Assembly: GCA_038532735.1 (NCBI GenBank)
Contig: JBCBAC010000001.1
Span: forward strand, 372,001 to 436,000
Direction of reading: 5' to 3'
DNA from: JAHTBL01 sp038532735
GTDB lineage: Bacteria; Pseudomonadota; Alphaproteobacteria; Rhodobacterales; Rhodobacteraceae
Length of the DNA stretch: 64,000 bases
The notes under the pieces were generated by a model that was not told the origin of the DNA, did no database searches, and worked only from the letters and a program-made list of their open reading frames with translations. This document shows positions 40,937 to 50,650 of the stretch, one piece after another. Every line of letters begins with the position of its first letter. Position 1 is the stretch's first letter. A program made the position numbers and the translations under genes.

Positions 40937-42016
40937 TTAGACGAAGGCGCGCGTGAGCGTGACGGCTTCGTATTGCTTGAGCACAGGCGCCGCGACATTC
41001 TGGTGCTGGGGTATGTTGCACAGATCCGTGCCTGACCAGATTGACGCGTTGAGCGCCATGTCATCTGCTGCGAGTGCGCCCAGAAAAAGGCTTTCGCCCA
41101 GCGTGCCGCCGATCCGGATAATCGCGTGGTCTTGCAGCAAAAGCTGGTGATAGCGCATCACGTGTTTGCGTGTATCACGAATGGCCTGAACGCTGCCTGT
41201 GACCGCATGGTTGGCGCTGACCAATACACGTTCTTCTCCAAAGAGGTATTCGACGTCCGGACCGTCAAAGGCGATGTGCTGAGTGGGTGCGACGACCGTA
41301 TCATGGCGCAGGCCGAAATACGGTGCGCGCAGGCGAATGGGCCGGAAACGTCCGCGCGCGGGAACGTCCCGATGTCCGGCCCAGAGCACCGGGCGCGGAC
41401 GACCATCATGGCAGAGCACCAGATCGCCCGCCTTGATGTGGGCCACGTAGCGAGGGCCGGAGGGCGTCTCGATAATCGCGTTTCCGGCGAGCGATGGGCT
41501 GGGTCCGACCGGTTCGATATCTGTGCTGACGGCAAGATAGGTCAGTGCAGGGCTAGGCGCCGTGTCTGCGACAAGAGACTGCAGGGCCGTGAGCGGAAAG
41601 GGGGGCGGGTCATACATGGCCCGATGTAGGCTGCGGCCGGTGTAAGGCAGGTGCAGCGATAGAAGCGCTGTGCGGTCTGGCGCGTGCCAGGAATAGACAA
41701 GCTCCACCGCGCGCTCGGTATCGGTCAAGCCAGTTTGCAGGCACATATAGCTACGTTCAGACCCGCAGCGCAGGTCGAAATGCAGCACTGCATCGGGGGT
41801 CATCGTCACACGCAGATGCACAGGCCACGGCGTCTCGCAGCGGTGATCCAGCAGCACCTGACGGCGCGGGCTTGGGGTGTAGGCCAATTCCATCTGCAGA
41901 GAGCCGCGTTTCAGCAAAGCATCTTCCGCAAAGCGCGGCGAGCGCAGCCCGCGCGCGGCTATGCCGGCCAGAGAGAATTGGTGCGTGTTCGCGTCACGCA
42001 GGCCAATCCACGTCAT
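40937..42016 (-). CDS. Hint-domain protein, catalytic Cys replaced by Ser
   Basis: 359 aa. An N-terminal region of about 170 residues of unknown fold (RGSLQMELAYTPSPRRQ) precedes a Hint_2-type domain (about 175-330: SLAGNAIIETPSGPRY, AGDLVLCHDGRPRPVLWAG, VAPTQHIAFDG, VSANHAVTG). Aligned to the neighbour's CFVAGTLIQTPYG, the first catalytic Cys is Ser175. No signal peptide is seen. It follows the larger Hint protein by 21 bp on the same strand. Hint domains self-process in hedgehog/intein proteins; in Rhodobacteraceae their role is unknown. Confidence 0.75.
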   Translation of the reverse strand: MTWIGLRDANTHQFSLAGIAARGLRSPRFAEDALLKRGSLQMELAYTPSPRRQVLLDHRCETPWPVHLRVTMTPDAVLHFDLRCGSERSYMCLQTGLTDTERAVELVYSWHAPDRTALLSLHLPYTGRSLHRAMYDPPPFPLTALQSLVADTAPSPALTYLAVSTDIEPVGPSPSLAGNAIIETPSGPRYVAHIKAGDLVLCHDGRPRPVLWAGHRDVPARGRFRPIRLRAPYFGLRHDTVVAPTQHIAFDGPDVEYLFGEERVLVSANHAVTGSVQAIRDTRKHVMRYHQLLLQDHAIIRIGGTLGESLFLGALAADDMALNASIWSGTDLCNIPQHQNVAAPVLKQYEAVTLTRAFV

Positions 42017-42037
42017 GGGGCGTTCCCACCTGTCACG

Positions 42038-43606
42038 TTACGCGGCCAACAAAAGACGCGCTTCAAACGAGCGTAGGGCGCGGCGGGCGGTCGGGCTATA
42101 GCCTTCGCCCGTCATCGGATCAAGCTCGGGGAAGATCGTGCAAATCTCCTCGATAATCTCGGCCTCAAAGGCTTTGGTGGTTTGGGGGCCGGGGAAGAAA
42201 CTCTCGGTTGGTAGACCTTCGGAGAAGACGACCTGATGGCGATCAAAGAGCAGATGCACGTAGGTGACTTGCCCGCCTTCGATACGCCGGACCGAGTGAT
42301 CGTTGACCAGATCTTTCGCGGCGACCAGCACTTCGGCATCGCCAAAGAGCAGATCGGCAAGACTGTCGCGGATCAGGACCCGATGCTGGGGGGAGACCAT
42401 CAACTCGCGGTGCGACCCGAACGTGCCTGCCCGGATACGGATGGGTGCCAGTTTGCCAATCGCCGCCACCTCGCGCGAGCCAATCCATCGCAAGGGCTGG
42501 GGGCCATCATCCTGGGTGAGAACCATATCGCCTGGCGTCAGCTCTTCGACCGGGCGTTCACCGTAAGGTGTCTGGATCAGGGTGCCGGCCACGAAGCAAG
42601 GCACCGTGTTGACCGTGACAAAGCCCACATCGGTATTGCCGGTCGTCGTGTCCTCGACCGTGTAGGTGAAGTTTGTCTCTTCGACATCGGTGTCGGTCGT
42701 GATGGTGATCGTGCCATTGGCGTTCAGCGTGGCGGTCTGGCCTTGGGCGAGCGTGACCGAGTCCCCTGCAACCACGTTGACGCCGTTAATCTGGGTGATC
42801 GTCAGCACGCTGCTGTTCGGCGCGATGTCATTTGCGAGCGCATCAATCGTCTTGGTGCCGCCGACGCCAACGGTGACCTGATCCTCGATAGCCACAAGCT
42901 CTGTCTGGATACTGTCGCCCGCGATCAGCAGGTTGGAATCGTAGACGCTGTCGCTCACATCGGCCACGCCAATCCGGATCGAGTTCAGCACGCCGGGATT
43001 GACCTGCATGGTCAGTGTCATGGTGACGGTGAAGCCATCCATTTCCGTATTGAAGTCACCGTTTTCGTTCGAAACGTAGAGGTTTTCGTTATCGTCGCCG
43101 TTGATGTTGCCAACTGCGGTTTGTCCATCGCCGACGGCCAGCGGCACCGGTGAGCCGTTGACCCAAACCATTGCCAAGTCGTTGTAAACCGAGTTCGCGT
43201 ATTCAGGGTATTCTTCCGACGAGAAGACGAATTGCATCGTCATCGTGCTGCCCGTCGGGATGAAGTCGATGTCCAGATAGGCGGCATCGAACGTGTTGGT
43301 CCCCGCCGCGGCGTTGAAATCCGCCTGATTGTTCGGGCCTTGGGAGTTCGTCGACTTGGTGCCGCCGCTATTGGCCTGCCCATTGCCATCTGTGAAATTG
43401 CCGACGCTGCCCGTTGACAGGATGACGCCTGTGTCACCGGGTACGACCCCGTTTGAGACAGAATTGCCGTTCGAATAGATGCCTGATGAATAGGACGATC
43501 CGGTATAGCTTGCGCTTTGAACCGAAACGCCGGCCCCGAAGATCGCATTGGCCATTTGCAACGCAGACGCGCCTGCATTGATCGGAAGCTCCGATGCTGC
43601 AACCAT
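42038..43606 (-). CDS. Choice-of-anchor L / Ig-like / Hint-domain secreted protein
   Basis: 522 aa. Residues 1-235 match the choice-of-anchor L domain (FVFSSEEYPEYANSVYNDL at 127-145 and acidic, Asn/Gly-rich calcium-type loops), about 240-335 form a VCBS/cadherin-like bacterial Ig fold (LANDIAPNSSVLTI...NANGTITITTDTDVEE), and 337-480 a Hint_2 domain with catalytic Cys337 (CFVAGTLIQTPYG, LTPGDMVLT, VSPQHRVLIR). No Sec signal is visible, which fits type I or other leaderless export. First gene of a two-gene Hint operon. Confidence 0.82.
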   Translation of the reverse strand: MVAASELPINAGASALQMANAIFGAGVSVQSASYTGSSYSSGIYSNGNSVSNGVVPGDTGVILSTGSVGNFTDGNGQANSGGTKSTNSQGPNNQADFNAAAGTNTFDAAYLDIDFIPTGSTMTMQFVFSSEEYPEYANSVYNDLAMVWVNGSPVPLAVGDGQTAVGNINGDDNENLYVSNENGDFNTEMDGFTVTMTLTMQVNPGVLNSIRIGVADVSDSVYDSNLLIAGDSIQTELVAIEDQVTVGVGGTKTIDALANDIAPNSSVLTITQINGVNVVAGDSVTLAQGQTATLNANGTITITTDTDVEETNFTYTVEDTTTGNTDVGFVTVNTVPCFVAGTLIQTPYGERPVEELTPGDMVLTQDDGPQPLRWIGSREVAAIGKLAPIRIRAGTFGSHRELMVSPQHRVLIRDSLADLLFGDAEVLVAAKDLVNDHSVRRIEGGQVTYVHLLFDRHQVVFSEGLPTESFFPGPQTTKAFEAEIIEEICTIFPELDPMTGEGYSPTARRALRSFEARLLLAA

Positions 43607-43873
43607 ATCCTGTCCCCACCTCTTTGGAGACAGCGCAAACGGCTATCGGGCAGACCTGCTACGGTCAGTTTAAATGTCGCTCATTGACGACTGCTCGATA
43701 CGGGTCTCGTTGGACCCAGGTGTTTTGTTTGCCCTGCCTCGGGTCATGTTATTACGACAAGACTATGGCGCGATTAAGTTTTTGTTAAGCAAATTTCCGC
43801 CGGGTCTGAGACAATTGCATCCGGTGTGGCAACTCGGTATCGCCTAGGGTGATTGGCCAGGAAGGAATACACC

Positions 43874-45016
43874 GTGACTACCGATCCAGTTGAGCTGACC
43901 GCTGCCCTTGTGCGCTGCCCCTCTGTGACCCCTGCCGAGGGGGGCGCTTTGGTGCTTTTGCAAGAGCTGCTGGAGGGCGCGGGCTTTACGTGCTGGCGTG
44001 TCGATCGCGCAGGCATCGCCAACCTTTACGCGCGTTGGGGCGAGAAGGGGCATGCGAAGTCTTTCGGGTTTAATGGGCACACGGATGTGGTGCCTTTGGG
44101 CGATGAGGCCGCTTGGACGGTTGATCCGTTCGGGGCCGAGATCAAGGATGGCTTTCTTTACGGGCGCGGGGCGACGGATATGAAATCTGGCGTGGCGGCC
44201 TTTGCGGCGGCGGCGGTGGATTTCGTGAAGGACACGCCGCCCGACGGCTCGGTGATCCTTGCGATTACGGGCGATGAGGAAGGTGATGCTCTGGACGGGA
44301 CGACTGCGCTTCTTGACTGGATGCGCGCCGAAGGCGAGGCGATGTCGGTCTGTCTCGTGGGGGAGCCCACAAGCCCCAATGAGATGGGCGAGATGATGAA
44401 GATTGGGCGGCGCGGGTCGCTGACGGCCTATCTGAAAGCGGTGGGCGTGCAGGGGCATTCCGCCTACCCGCACCGCGCCAAAAACCCCCTGCACGCGATG
44501 GTTGGGCTGCTCGACCAGCTTGCAGGTCACGCTCTGGACGACGGGACGGAGCATTTTGATGCTTCGACCTTGGCCATTGTCACGGTCGATACGGGCAACC
44601 CAGCCACCAATGTGATCCCGGCGGAGTGCAAGGCGACGGTGAACATCCGCTTCAACGATGCCCATTCTGGAGCGTCGCTGACCGACTGGCTGAACGCAGA
44701 GGCTGCGAAGGTGACCGAGGCGACGGGTGTGGCGATTGAGGTCGCCGTAAAAGTGTCAGGCGAGAGCTTCATCACGCCGCCGGGCGATCTGTCGGCGCTG
44801 GTCGCCAAGGCGGTGCAGGTGGAGACCAACCGCGTGCCGGAGATGTCGACGACAGGCGGCACCTCGGACGCACGGTTCGTCAAGGATCATTGCCCTGTGG
44901 TGGAGTTCGGCCTTGTGGGCAAAACCATGCATCAGGTCGATGAACGGGTTGAGGTGGCGCAAATTTATCAGCTCAAGAGCATCTACACGCGCATTCTTCA
45001 GGACTATTTCGCATGA
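43874..45016 (+). CDS. dapE: Succinyl-diaminopimelate desuccinylase
   Basis: 380 aa with GTG start after GGAAGGAA; a TTG seven codons upstream is also in frame. M20 metallohydrolase: FNGHTDVVPLGD (zinc His, Asp), GRGATDMKSGVAAF, TGDEEGDALDGT (catalytic Glu), GTSDARF and the final His in KTMHQVDE. It releases succinate to give LL-diaminopimelate. It overlaps the acetyltransferase gene by 4 nt. About 260 bp of AT-richer noncoding DNA precede it, probably its promoter. Confidence 0.95.
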   Translation: MTTDPVELTAALVRCPSVTPAEGGALVLLQELLEGAGFTCWRVDRAGIANLYARWGEKGHAKSFGFNGHTDVVPLGDEAAWTVDPFGAEIKDGFLYGRGATDMKSGVAAFAAAAVDFVKDTPPDGSVILAITGDEEGDALDGTTALLDWMRAEGEAMSVCLVGEPTSPNEMGEMMKIGRRGSLTAYLKAVGVQGHSAYPHRAKNPLHAMVGLLDQLAGHALDDGTEHFDASTLAIVTVDTGNPATNVIPAECKATVNIRFNDAHSGASLTDWLNAEAAKVTEATGVAIEVAVKVSGESFITPPGDLSALVAKAVQVETNRVPEMSTTGGTSDARFVKDHCPVVEFGLVGKTMHQVDERVEVAQIYQLKSIYTRILQDYFA

Positions 45017-45438
45017 TCCGCATCGCTGAAACCGACGCCGACAAGCAGGCGTGTTTTGACCTGCGCCGTCAGGTGTTTGTGGATGAACAAGGCGTGACGG
45101 AGGCCGAAGAGATGGACGGGCTGGACCCGGAGGCGACCCATGTCTTGCTGCGCGTCGGCGATACGCCGATTGGCACGATGCGGCTGCGCGTGGTTGACGG
45201 CATGGGCAAGGTGGAACGGGTCTGTGTGTCACCCGATCACCGCAGTGATGGGCATGGCGCAGACTTGATCCGTTGGGCCATTGGATATTTTCGCAAAGGT
45301 GAAAAGGTCAAAGGCGTCAAGCTGGGGGCGCAGGTGCGCGCGATCGGGTTTTACGAGGCGCTGGGTTTTGAGGCTTACGGCCCAGAATATCTGGATGCGC
45401 GGATACCCCATCGGGACATGCGGGTGCTGTTTTCGTGA
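45013..45438 (+). CDS. GNAT family N-acetyltransferase
   Basis: 141 aa, ElaA/YjcF-like. CoA-binding motif VCVSPDHRSDGHGADLIRWAI and the terminal AIGFYEALGFEAYGPEYLDARIPHRDM (ends shown: AIGFYEALGF, GIPH-type) fit acetyltransferases of the YjcF group. Substrate unknown. Coupled to dapE upstream (ATGA) and to the next gene (GTGA). Confidence 0.85.
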   Translation: MIRIAETDADKQACFDLRRQVFVDEQGVTEAEEMDGLDPEATHVLLRVGDTPIGTMRLRVVDGMGKVERVCVSPDHRSDGHGADLIRWAIGYFRKGEKVKGVKLGAQVRAIGFYEALGFEAYGPEYLDARIPHRDMRVLFS

Positions 45439-46010
45439 AGCCGACACTGGTTGTCATGGTGAAAGAGCCGCGGCCGGGGCGTGTGAAAACGCGTCTGGGC
45501 CGGGATATCGGGATGACGGCGGCGGCGTGGTGGTTTCGCCATCAGGTGCGCGGTCTTTTGCGGCGGGTGCGCGATCCGCGCTGGCAGGTAGTGCTGGCGG
45601 TGGCGCCTGATCGGGCGGGGATGTTGAGCCGGGTTTGGCCTGCAGATTTGCCTCGGGTGCCGCAAGGACCCGGTGATCTGGGGGACCGGATGGCGCGGGT
45701 GTTTCGGACGATGCCCCCCGGCCCGGTGGCGATTATCGGGGCGGATATTCCGGGTGTGAACGGGGCGCGGATTGCTGAAGCCTTTGCAGCGCTGGGCGAT
45801 CATGAGGCGGTGTTTGGACCCGCGCCGGATGGGGGCTATTGGTTGGTTGGCATGAAGCGGGTTGGTCCGGTGCCGCGCACACTGTTTGAAGGCGTGCGCT
45901 GGTCGACGGAGTACGCCTTGGCCGATACGGAGGCCAGTCTGCCCGGTGCGCGCATCGCGCATGTCGCGACCTTGCGCGATGTGGACACGGTCACCGATCT
46001 TCGCGGGTGA
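45435..46010 (+). CDS. DUF2064 / TIGR04282 glycosyltransferase-like protein
   Basis: 191 aa with GTG start overlapping the acetyltransferase stop. GT-A-like nucleotide-sugar fold: VMVKEPRPGRVKTRLG, GDLGDRM, IIGADIPGV and FGPAPDGGYWLVG are the family landmarks (also called arsenosugar biosynthesis ArsM-associated glycosyltransferase). True substrate unknown here; no arsenic genes nearby. Confidence 0.85.
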   Translation: MKPTLVVMVKEPRPGRVKTRLGRDIGMTAAAWWFRHQVRGLLRRVRDPRWQVVLAVAPDRAGMLSRVWPADLPRVPQGPGDLGDRMARVFRTMPPGPVAIIGADIPGVNGARIAEAFAALGDHEAVFGPAPDGGYWLVGMKRVGPVPRTLFEGVRWSTEYALADTEASLPGARIAHVATLRDVDTVTDLRG

Positions 46011-46041
46011 CGGCGCGCGCCTTGCATGGTAGCGACAAGGT

Positions 46042-48297
46042 ATGAGCAGGCTTCCGACCAAGGATGAAATCCTCCAGTGGATTTCGGACAATCCCACGCA
46101 AACCAGCAAACGCGATATCGGGCGCGCCTTTGGTATCAAGGGGGCTGCGCGGATTGATCTCAAGCGCTTGCTGCGCGAGCTGGAGGCCGATGGTCATCTG
46201 CAAAAGCGCAAGAAGAGCTACCGCGATCCCGATAAGCTGCCGCCCGTGTCGGTGCTGCAGGTGCAAGCGCCGAATGGGGACGGTGACCTTTTTGCGAAGC
46301 CCTTGGAATGGCAGGGCGAGGCGGAGGAGCCGCTTGTCTTGATGGTGCTGCGGGGGAGCGACCCGGCGCTGGGCGAGGGCGACCGGATTCTGGCGCGCCT
46401 GACGGAAGTAAAGGGCGAAGATCATGCCTATGAGGCGCGTCTTATTCGCCGCATTGGGCATAACCCGACCAAGATTTTGGGCGTCTTCCGCAAAGGGGCA
46501 GAAGGCGGGAGCGTGCTGCCTATCGACAAGGGCAGCGACCGGGAATGGGATGTGCCTGCGGGCGCGACGCATGGCGCGCGCGATGGCGAGCTGGTTGAGG
46601 CCGAACAGTCTGGGCCAAAGGTGCGCATGGGGCTGCCGAAAGCGCGGATTGTGACCCGGTTGGGCGACCCAAGCGCGCCCAAAGCTGTGTCGCTGATCGC
46701 GATCCACCAGCATGGCATTCCGGATGATTTTCCTGATGAGGTCATTGCGGAAGCCGATGCCAAGAAACCGGCGGGCCTGAAGGGGCGCGAGGATTTGCGG
46801 GATGTGCCTCTGGTTACGATTGATCCCAGCGATGCGCGCGATCATGACGATGCGTGTTTTGCCCATGCGGATGACGACCCCAAGAACCCTGGTGGCCATG
46901 TGGTCTGGGTCGCGATTGCGGATGTTGCGCATTATGTGACGCCCGGCTCAGCGCTGGATCGCGAGGCGCGCAAGCGGGGGAACTCGACCTATTTCCCGGA
47001 CCGCGTGGTGCCGATGTTGCCGGATCGGTTGTCGGGGGATTTGTGTTCGCTCCATGAAGGGGTGCCGCGGGCGTGCATTGCGGTGCGGATGCAGCTGACG
47101 GTAGGGGGTGAGCTGAAGGCGCATCGTTTTGTGCGCGGGCTCATGCGGTCGGCGGCTTCGCTGAATTATGAAGAGGTGCAGGCGGCGGTCGATGGCGCGC
47201 CGAATGACAAGGTCGCGACGTTGATGGATAAGGTCATCGCGCCGCTTTATGCCGCTTATCACGCCGCGCGACAGGCGCGTGAGAAGCGCCAGCCGTTGGA
47301 TCTGGATTTGCCTGAGCGGCGTATCCTTCTGAGCGAGGAGGGCGAGGTGCAATCAGTCGCGTTCAAGGACCGCCTGGACGCGCATCGGCTGATTGAGGAG
47401 TTCATGATCCTCGCTAATGTCGCCGCGGCCGAGACGCTGAAGGCGAAGGGGCAGCCACTGCTGTTCCGTGTCCATGAGGAGCCGACGGCGGAGAAGCTGG
47501 AAGGGCTGCGGGAGACGGCGCAGACCGCCGGGTTCAATCTGGCCAAAGGGCAGGTTTTACAGACGCGGCACCTGAACCAGTTGCTCAATGCGGCGGCGGG
47601 GAGCGAGTTTGCGGAGCTGATCAATCTCAGCACGCTTCGGTCGATGACGCAGGCCTATTATAATCCTGAAAACTTCGGGCATTTCGGCCTGTCGCTCAAA
47701 AGCTACGCGCATTTCACCTCGCCCATTCGCCGCTATGCCGACCTGATCGTCCACCGCGCGTTGGTCACAGCGCATGGATGGGGCAAGGATGGGCTGAGCC
47801 CGGAGGATATCGAGACGCTGGACGCGACGGCGGTGCAAATCTCGGACACCGAGCGCCGCTCCATGATGGCGGAGCGGGACACGACAGACCGCTATCTGGC
47901 GGCTTATCTAAGCGACCGGGTGGGCAGCACGTTTACCGGGCGGATCAGCGGGATCGCGCGGTTTGGTGTCTTTGTGAAACTGGATGAAACCGGCGCGGAC
48001 GGGCTGGTGCCGATGCGCAATATCGGGTCGGAGTATTTCCATCATGATGCCGAGACGCAGACGCTGATGGGCGCGGATACCGGGATCGAGATTGGGCTCG
48101 GTCAGCCCGTTCTGGTGAAGCTGTCAGAGGCGGTGCCGGTGACCGGTGGGCTAATGCTGGACCTGCTGGAGCTTGATGGCAAAGACCTGCCGCAAGGGCG
48201 CGGTGGTGGCGGGCGACGTGGATCGCCCAAGCGGCGCAAGGTGAAGGCCAAGCGCAAGGCCGATAAGGCGAAACGAAAGGTTTCTCGCCGCCGGTGA
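46042..48297 (+). CDS. rnr: Ribonuclease R
   Basis: 751 aa, 3'-5' processive exoribonuclease. N-terminal winged helix (MSRLPTKDEILQWIS), OB-fold region, RNB catalytic domain with DPSDARDHDDACFA-type aspartates, LIEEFMILAN, SPIRRYADLIVHRAL, S1 domain (FTGRISGIARFGVFVKL) and a lysine/arginine-rich tail of about 25 residues that helps bind structured RNA and trans-translation factors. Start ATG is preceded by a weak SD. Confidence 0.95.
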   Translation: MSRLPTKDEILQWISDNPTQTSKRDIGRAFGIKGAARIDLKRLLRELEADGHLQKRKKSYRDPDKLPPVSVLQVQAPNGDGDLFAKPLEWQGEAEEPLVLMVLRGSDPALGEGDRILARLTEVKGEDHAYEARLIRRIGHNPTKILGVFRKGAEGGSVLPIDKGSDREWDVPAGATHGARDGELVEAEQSGPKVRMGLPKARIVTRLGDPSAPKAVSLIAIHQHGIPDDFPDEVIAEADAKKPAGLKGREDLRDVPLVTIDPSDARDHDDACFAHADDDPKNPGGHVVWVAIADVAHYVTPGSALDREARKRGNSTYFPDRVVPMLPDRLSGDLCSLHEGVPRACIAVRMQLTVGGELKAHRFVRGLMRSAASLNYEEVQAAVDGAPNDKVATLMDKVIAPLYAAYHAARQAREKRQPLDLDLPERRILLSEEGEVQSVAFKDRLDAHRLIEEFMILANVAAAETLKAKGQPLLFRVHEEPTAEKLEGLRETAQTAGFNLAKGQVLQTRHLNQLLNAAAGSEFAELINLSTLRSMTQAYYNPENFGHFGLSLKSYAHFTSPIRRYADLIVHRALVTAHGWGKDGLSPEDIETLDATAVQISDTERRSMMAERDTTDRYLAAYLSDRVGSTFTGRISGIARFGVFVKLDETGADGLVPMRNIGSEYFHHDAETQTLMGADTGIEIGLGQPVLVKLSEAVPVTGGLMLDLLELDGKDLPQGRGGGGRRGSPKRRKVKAKRKADKAKRKVSRRR

Positions 48298-48391
48298 CGC
48301 AAGTTTTTGCGTGCGCCTGCGCTGATTGCTTCCAGAACGGAAACAATCGCGGTATGCTGTGCAAAACGCTGGAAATAAGGCGGGCAGGCAG

Positions 48392-49750
48392 ATGGCATTA
48401 CTCAAGACAGGTTTGATCGGCGGTCTTTTGATGGCGGCTGGCATGGTGAGCGCTGCTGCGCCGACCACGTCGATCCGCCCTGAAAGTCGCGCGGCGCTGG
48501 TGGAGCGCGTGACGGCGCAACCCGTTGTTTTTGTTGTGGGCACCTCGATCCGGCCCACTATTCGGCCGAACCGCGCCGTTGATGTGACGCGCAGGAGTAC
48601 GACCGTGACCGAGCAGCAGATTTCCACCTCCAATATTGGCTTTCAGCGCTGGATTGAGAGCTTCAAGCAACGCGCGCGGGCGCAGGGGATTTCGCAGCGC
48701 ACGCTGGATAAGGCCTTCCGCAACGCGCGGTATAATTCCGATGCGATCAGCCGGGATCGCAACCAGTCGGAGTTCACGAAAACACTGTGGGATTATCTGG
48801 ACAGTGCCGTGTCGGACAGTCGGATTCGCAATGGAAAATCGGCGCTGCGGATCCATGCTGCCAAGCTGGACCGGATCGAGGCCAAGTATGGCGTCGATAA
48901 GGAGGTGGTGGTCGCCGTCTGGGGGCTGGAGAGCGCTTATGGCGCCGTGCGCGGCAAGACCGAGGTGATCCCGGCGATGGCGACGCTGGCCTATGACGGG
49001 CGGCGCGGGGCGTTTTTTGAGGAACAACTAATCGCGGCGCTGCGCATCCTGCAAAACGGCGATACGGATGTGCAAGGCATGACCGGAAGCTGGGCGGGTG
49101 CGATGGGGCATACGCAGTTCATGCCGACGTCGTATCTGGACTATGCGCAGGACTTCAATGGCGATGGTCGCCGCGATATCTGGTCGGATGATCCGACGGA
49201 TGCGCTGGCCTCGACCGCGAATTACCTCAAGCGGTTTGGCTGGGTGAAAGGCATGCCCTGGGGTGTAGAGGTGCAGCTGCCGCGTGGGTTTGATTACGCG
49301 TTGGCGGATCGCAAGGTCAAGAAAATGCCCAACCAGTGGGGCCGTCTTGGTGTGCGTGGGCTGGATGGACGTGCGGTGCCGAATTATGGCTCTGCGTCGA
49401 TCCTGTTGCCTGCGGGATCGGAGGGCGTCGCCCTGATGATCTTCAAGAATTTCAGTGTGATTGAGCGCTATAACGCGGCCGATGCTTATGTGATCGGCGT
49501 GGGTCACTTGAGCGACCGCATCGCAGGCAAACGCGCGTTTCAGGCTGGTTGGCCGCGCGGGGATCGGGCGTTGAAATCGGCAGAGCGGAAGGAACTTCAG
49601 CAGCGCCTGACGAATGCCGGGTTCAGCACGCAAGGTGTGGATGGGCGCATTGGGCCCAATACGATCGCTGCGATCCGCAAGTTCCAGAAAGCGCGCGGGC
49701 TGACGCCGGATGGGTATCCGTCGATGACCTTGCTCAAGAAGCTGCGTTAG
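48392..49750 (+). CDS. Exported MltB-type lytic transglycosylase with peptidoglycan-binding domain
   Basis: 452 aa from MALLKTGLIGGLLMAAGM (signal peptide ending near SAAAPT); the longer in-frame start at 48326 lacks signal character. Residues about 100-385 are SLT_2/GH103: catalytic Glu in WGLESAYG, GSWAGAMGHTQFMPTSYL, YDALASTANYLKRFGW-like (DALASTANYLKRFGW). Residues about 390-452 are a PG_binding_1 domain (LQQRLTNAGF..VDGRIGPNTIAAIRKFQ). It cleaves glycan strands to anhydromuropeptides. An inverted repeat at 48324-48348 lies just before the start. Overlaps the convergent methyltransferase by 4 nt. Confidence 0.92.
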   Translation: MALLKTGLIGGLLMAAGMVSAAAPTTSIRPESRAALVERVTAQPVVFVVGTSIRPTIRPNRAVDVTRRSTTVTEQQISTSNIGFQRWIESFKQRARAQGISQRTLDKAFRNARYNSDAISRDRNQSEFTKTLWDYLDSAVSDSRIRNGKSALRIHAAKLDRIEAKYGVDKEVVVAVWGLESAYGAVRGKTEVIPAMATLAYDGRRGAFFEEQLIAALRILQNGDTDVQGMTGSWAGAMGHTQFMPTSYLDYAQDFNGDGRRDIWSDDPTDALASTANYLKRFGWVKGMPWGVEVQLPRGFDYALADRKVKKMPNQWGRLGVRGLDGRAVPNYGSASILLPAGSEGVALMIFKNFSVIERYNAADAYVIGVGHLSDRIAGKRAFQAGWPRGDRALKSAERKELQQRLTNAGFSTQGVDGRIGPNTIAAIRKFQKARGLTPDGYPSMTLLKKLR

Positions 49751-50601
49751 GCAGGCTCAATCACCATCATCAGGTAGCGGTTGTAGGTCTTGAAGGCCTC
49801 AGCGTTGCGGGTCTGTTTGTTCAGACGCTCGTCAAGGCGCGCGCGGCGGCGTTCGGACATCAGAAGGCGCAGCACCCGGTGCAGGAGCCAGCGCGCTTTG
49901 GGGCGTTTGGCGGCGAGTTCCGTGTCGATCCGGGTTGCGGCGTAGCCGAACACGTTGAAAAGACCCTGTTCCAGATCAACGGATGGGGCGACGGAGGCGG
50001 TGATATCCTCCTCAAACGCGATGCGGATCGATTGCGTCTCCAGCATGGAGCGGAACGCCTTTTCGCGGTGCCCGCCGCCGACTTTGGCCGACAGGTTCGC
50101 GACCTTGTAGGCGGGCGTGCGAAAGCAATCGGAGATGATGATCTTGCCGCCCGGTTCCAGCAGGCGCAGGCATTTCGGCAGCCCCTGATCTAGCGGAATA
50201 TACTGATAACTCTCAGAAAAGAGGCACAGATCAAAGCGGGGCTCTGACTGGAAATCCTCGAACATCATCTCATGGACGGTCGCCTCTGGCGCGTTGGCGC
50301 GGCAGCGGTCGGCGAGGAATTTCGAGGGCACGACGATATCCACGGTGTGACCCAGCGCGATCAGCTTGCGCGCGGTCTCCCCCGCGCCGCCGCCGATATC
50401 GAGAATGCGGCAGGGCTGATCAGGGAGCAGCTTGAAGAGCTTGTCGGTATAGGCGTCCTGTGCGGCGCGCAAGTTACCCGCGGTCACGTCCAGCCCATCC
50501 CAGAGGCCGTAATGCAGGTTCTCGGCCCCGGTCACCCATTTGGTGAAGGCAAGGCCCGCGTCCAGACCAATGGCTTGTGTATCGAGTTTCGCTTTTCCCA
50601 T
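49747..50601 (-). CDS. Class I SAM-dependent methyltransferase
   Basis: 284 aa. Motif I ILDIGGGAGETARKL, post-I VPSKFLADRC, motif II FDLCLFSESYQYI, and LRLLEPGGKIIISDCF. The N-terminal NLHYGLWDGLD resembles quinone / small-lipid methyltransferases of the UbiE/MPBQ type. The basic C-terminal tail (LLMSERRRARLDERLNKQTR) is unusual. 49 bp after rppH on the same strand, perhaps the last gene of that operon. Substrate unknown. Confidence 0.78.
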   Translation of the reverse strand: MGKAKLDTQAIGLDAGLAFTKWVTGAENLHYGLWDGLDVTAGNLRAAQDAYTDKLFKLLPDQPCRILDIGGGAGETARKLIALGHTVDIVVPSKFLADRCRANAPEATVHEMMFEDFQSEPRFDLCLFSESYQYIPLDQGLPKCLRLLEPGGKIIISDCFRTPAYKVANLSAKVGGGHREKAFRSMLETQSIRIAFEEDITASVAPSVDLEQGLFNVFGYAATRIDTELAAKRPKARWLLHRVLRLLMSERRRARLDERLNKQTRNAEAFKTYNRYLMMVIEPA

Positions 50602-50650
50602 GGGCGTTTGCGTAGCCCGTCACGCCGCGCGGCGCAACGTCTCAAGCGCA

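Noticed and set aside
42236..43153. Plus-strand frame (305 aa) opposite the anchor-L/Hint gene
   Set aside because: Antisense to a coherent three-domain protein; no RBS or domain.
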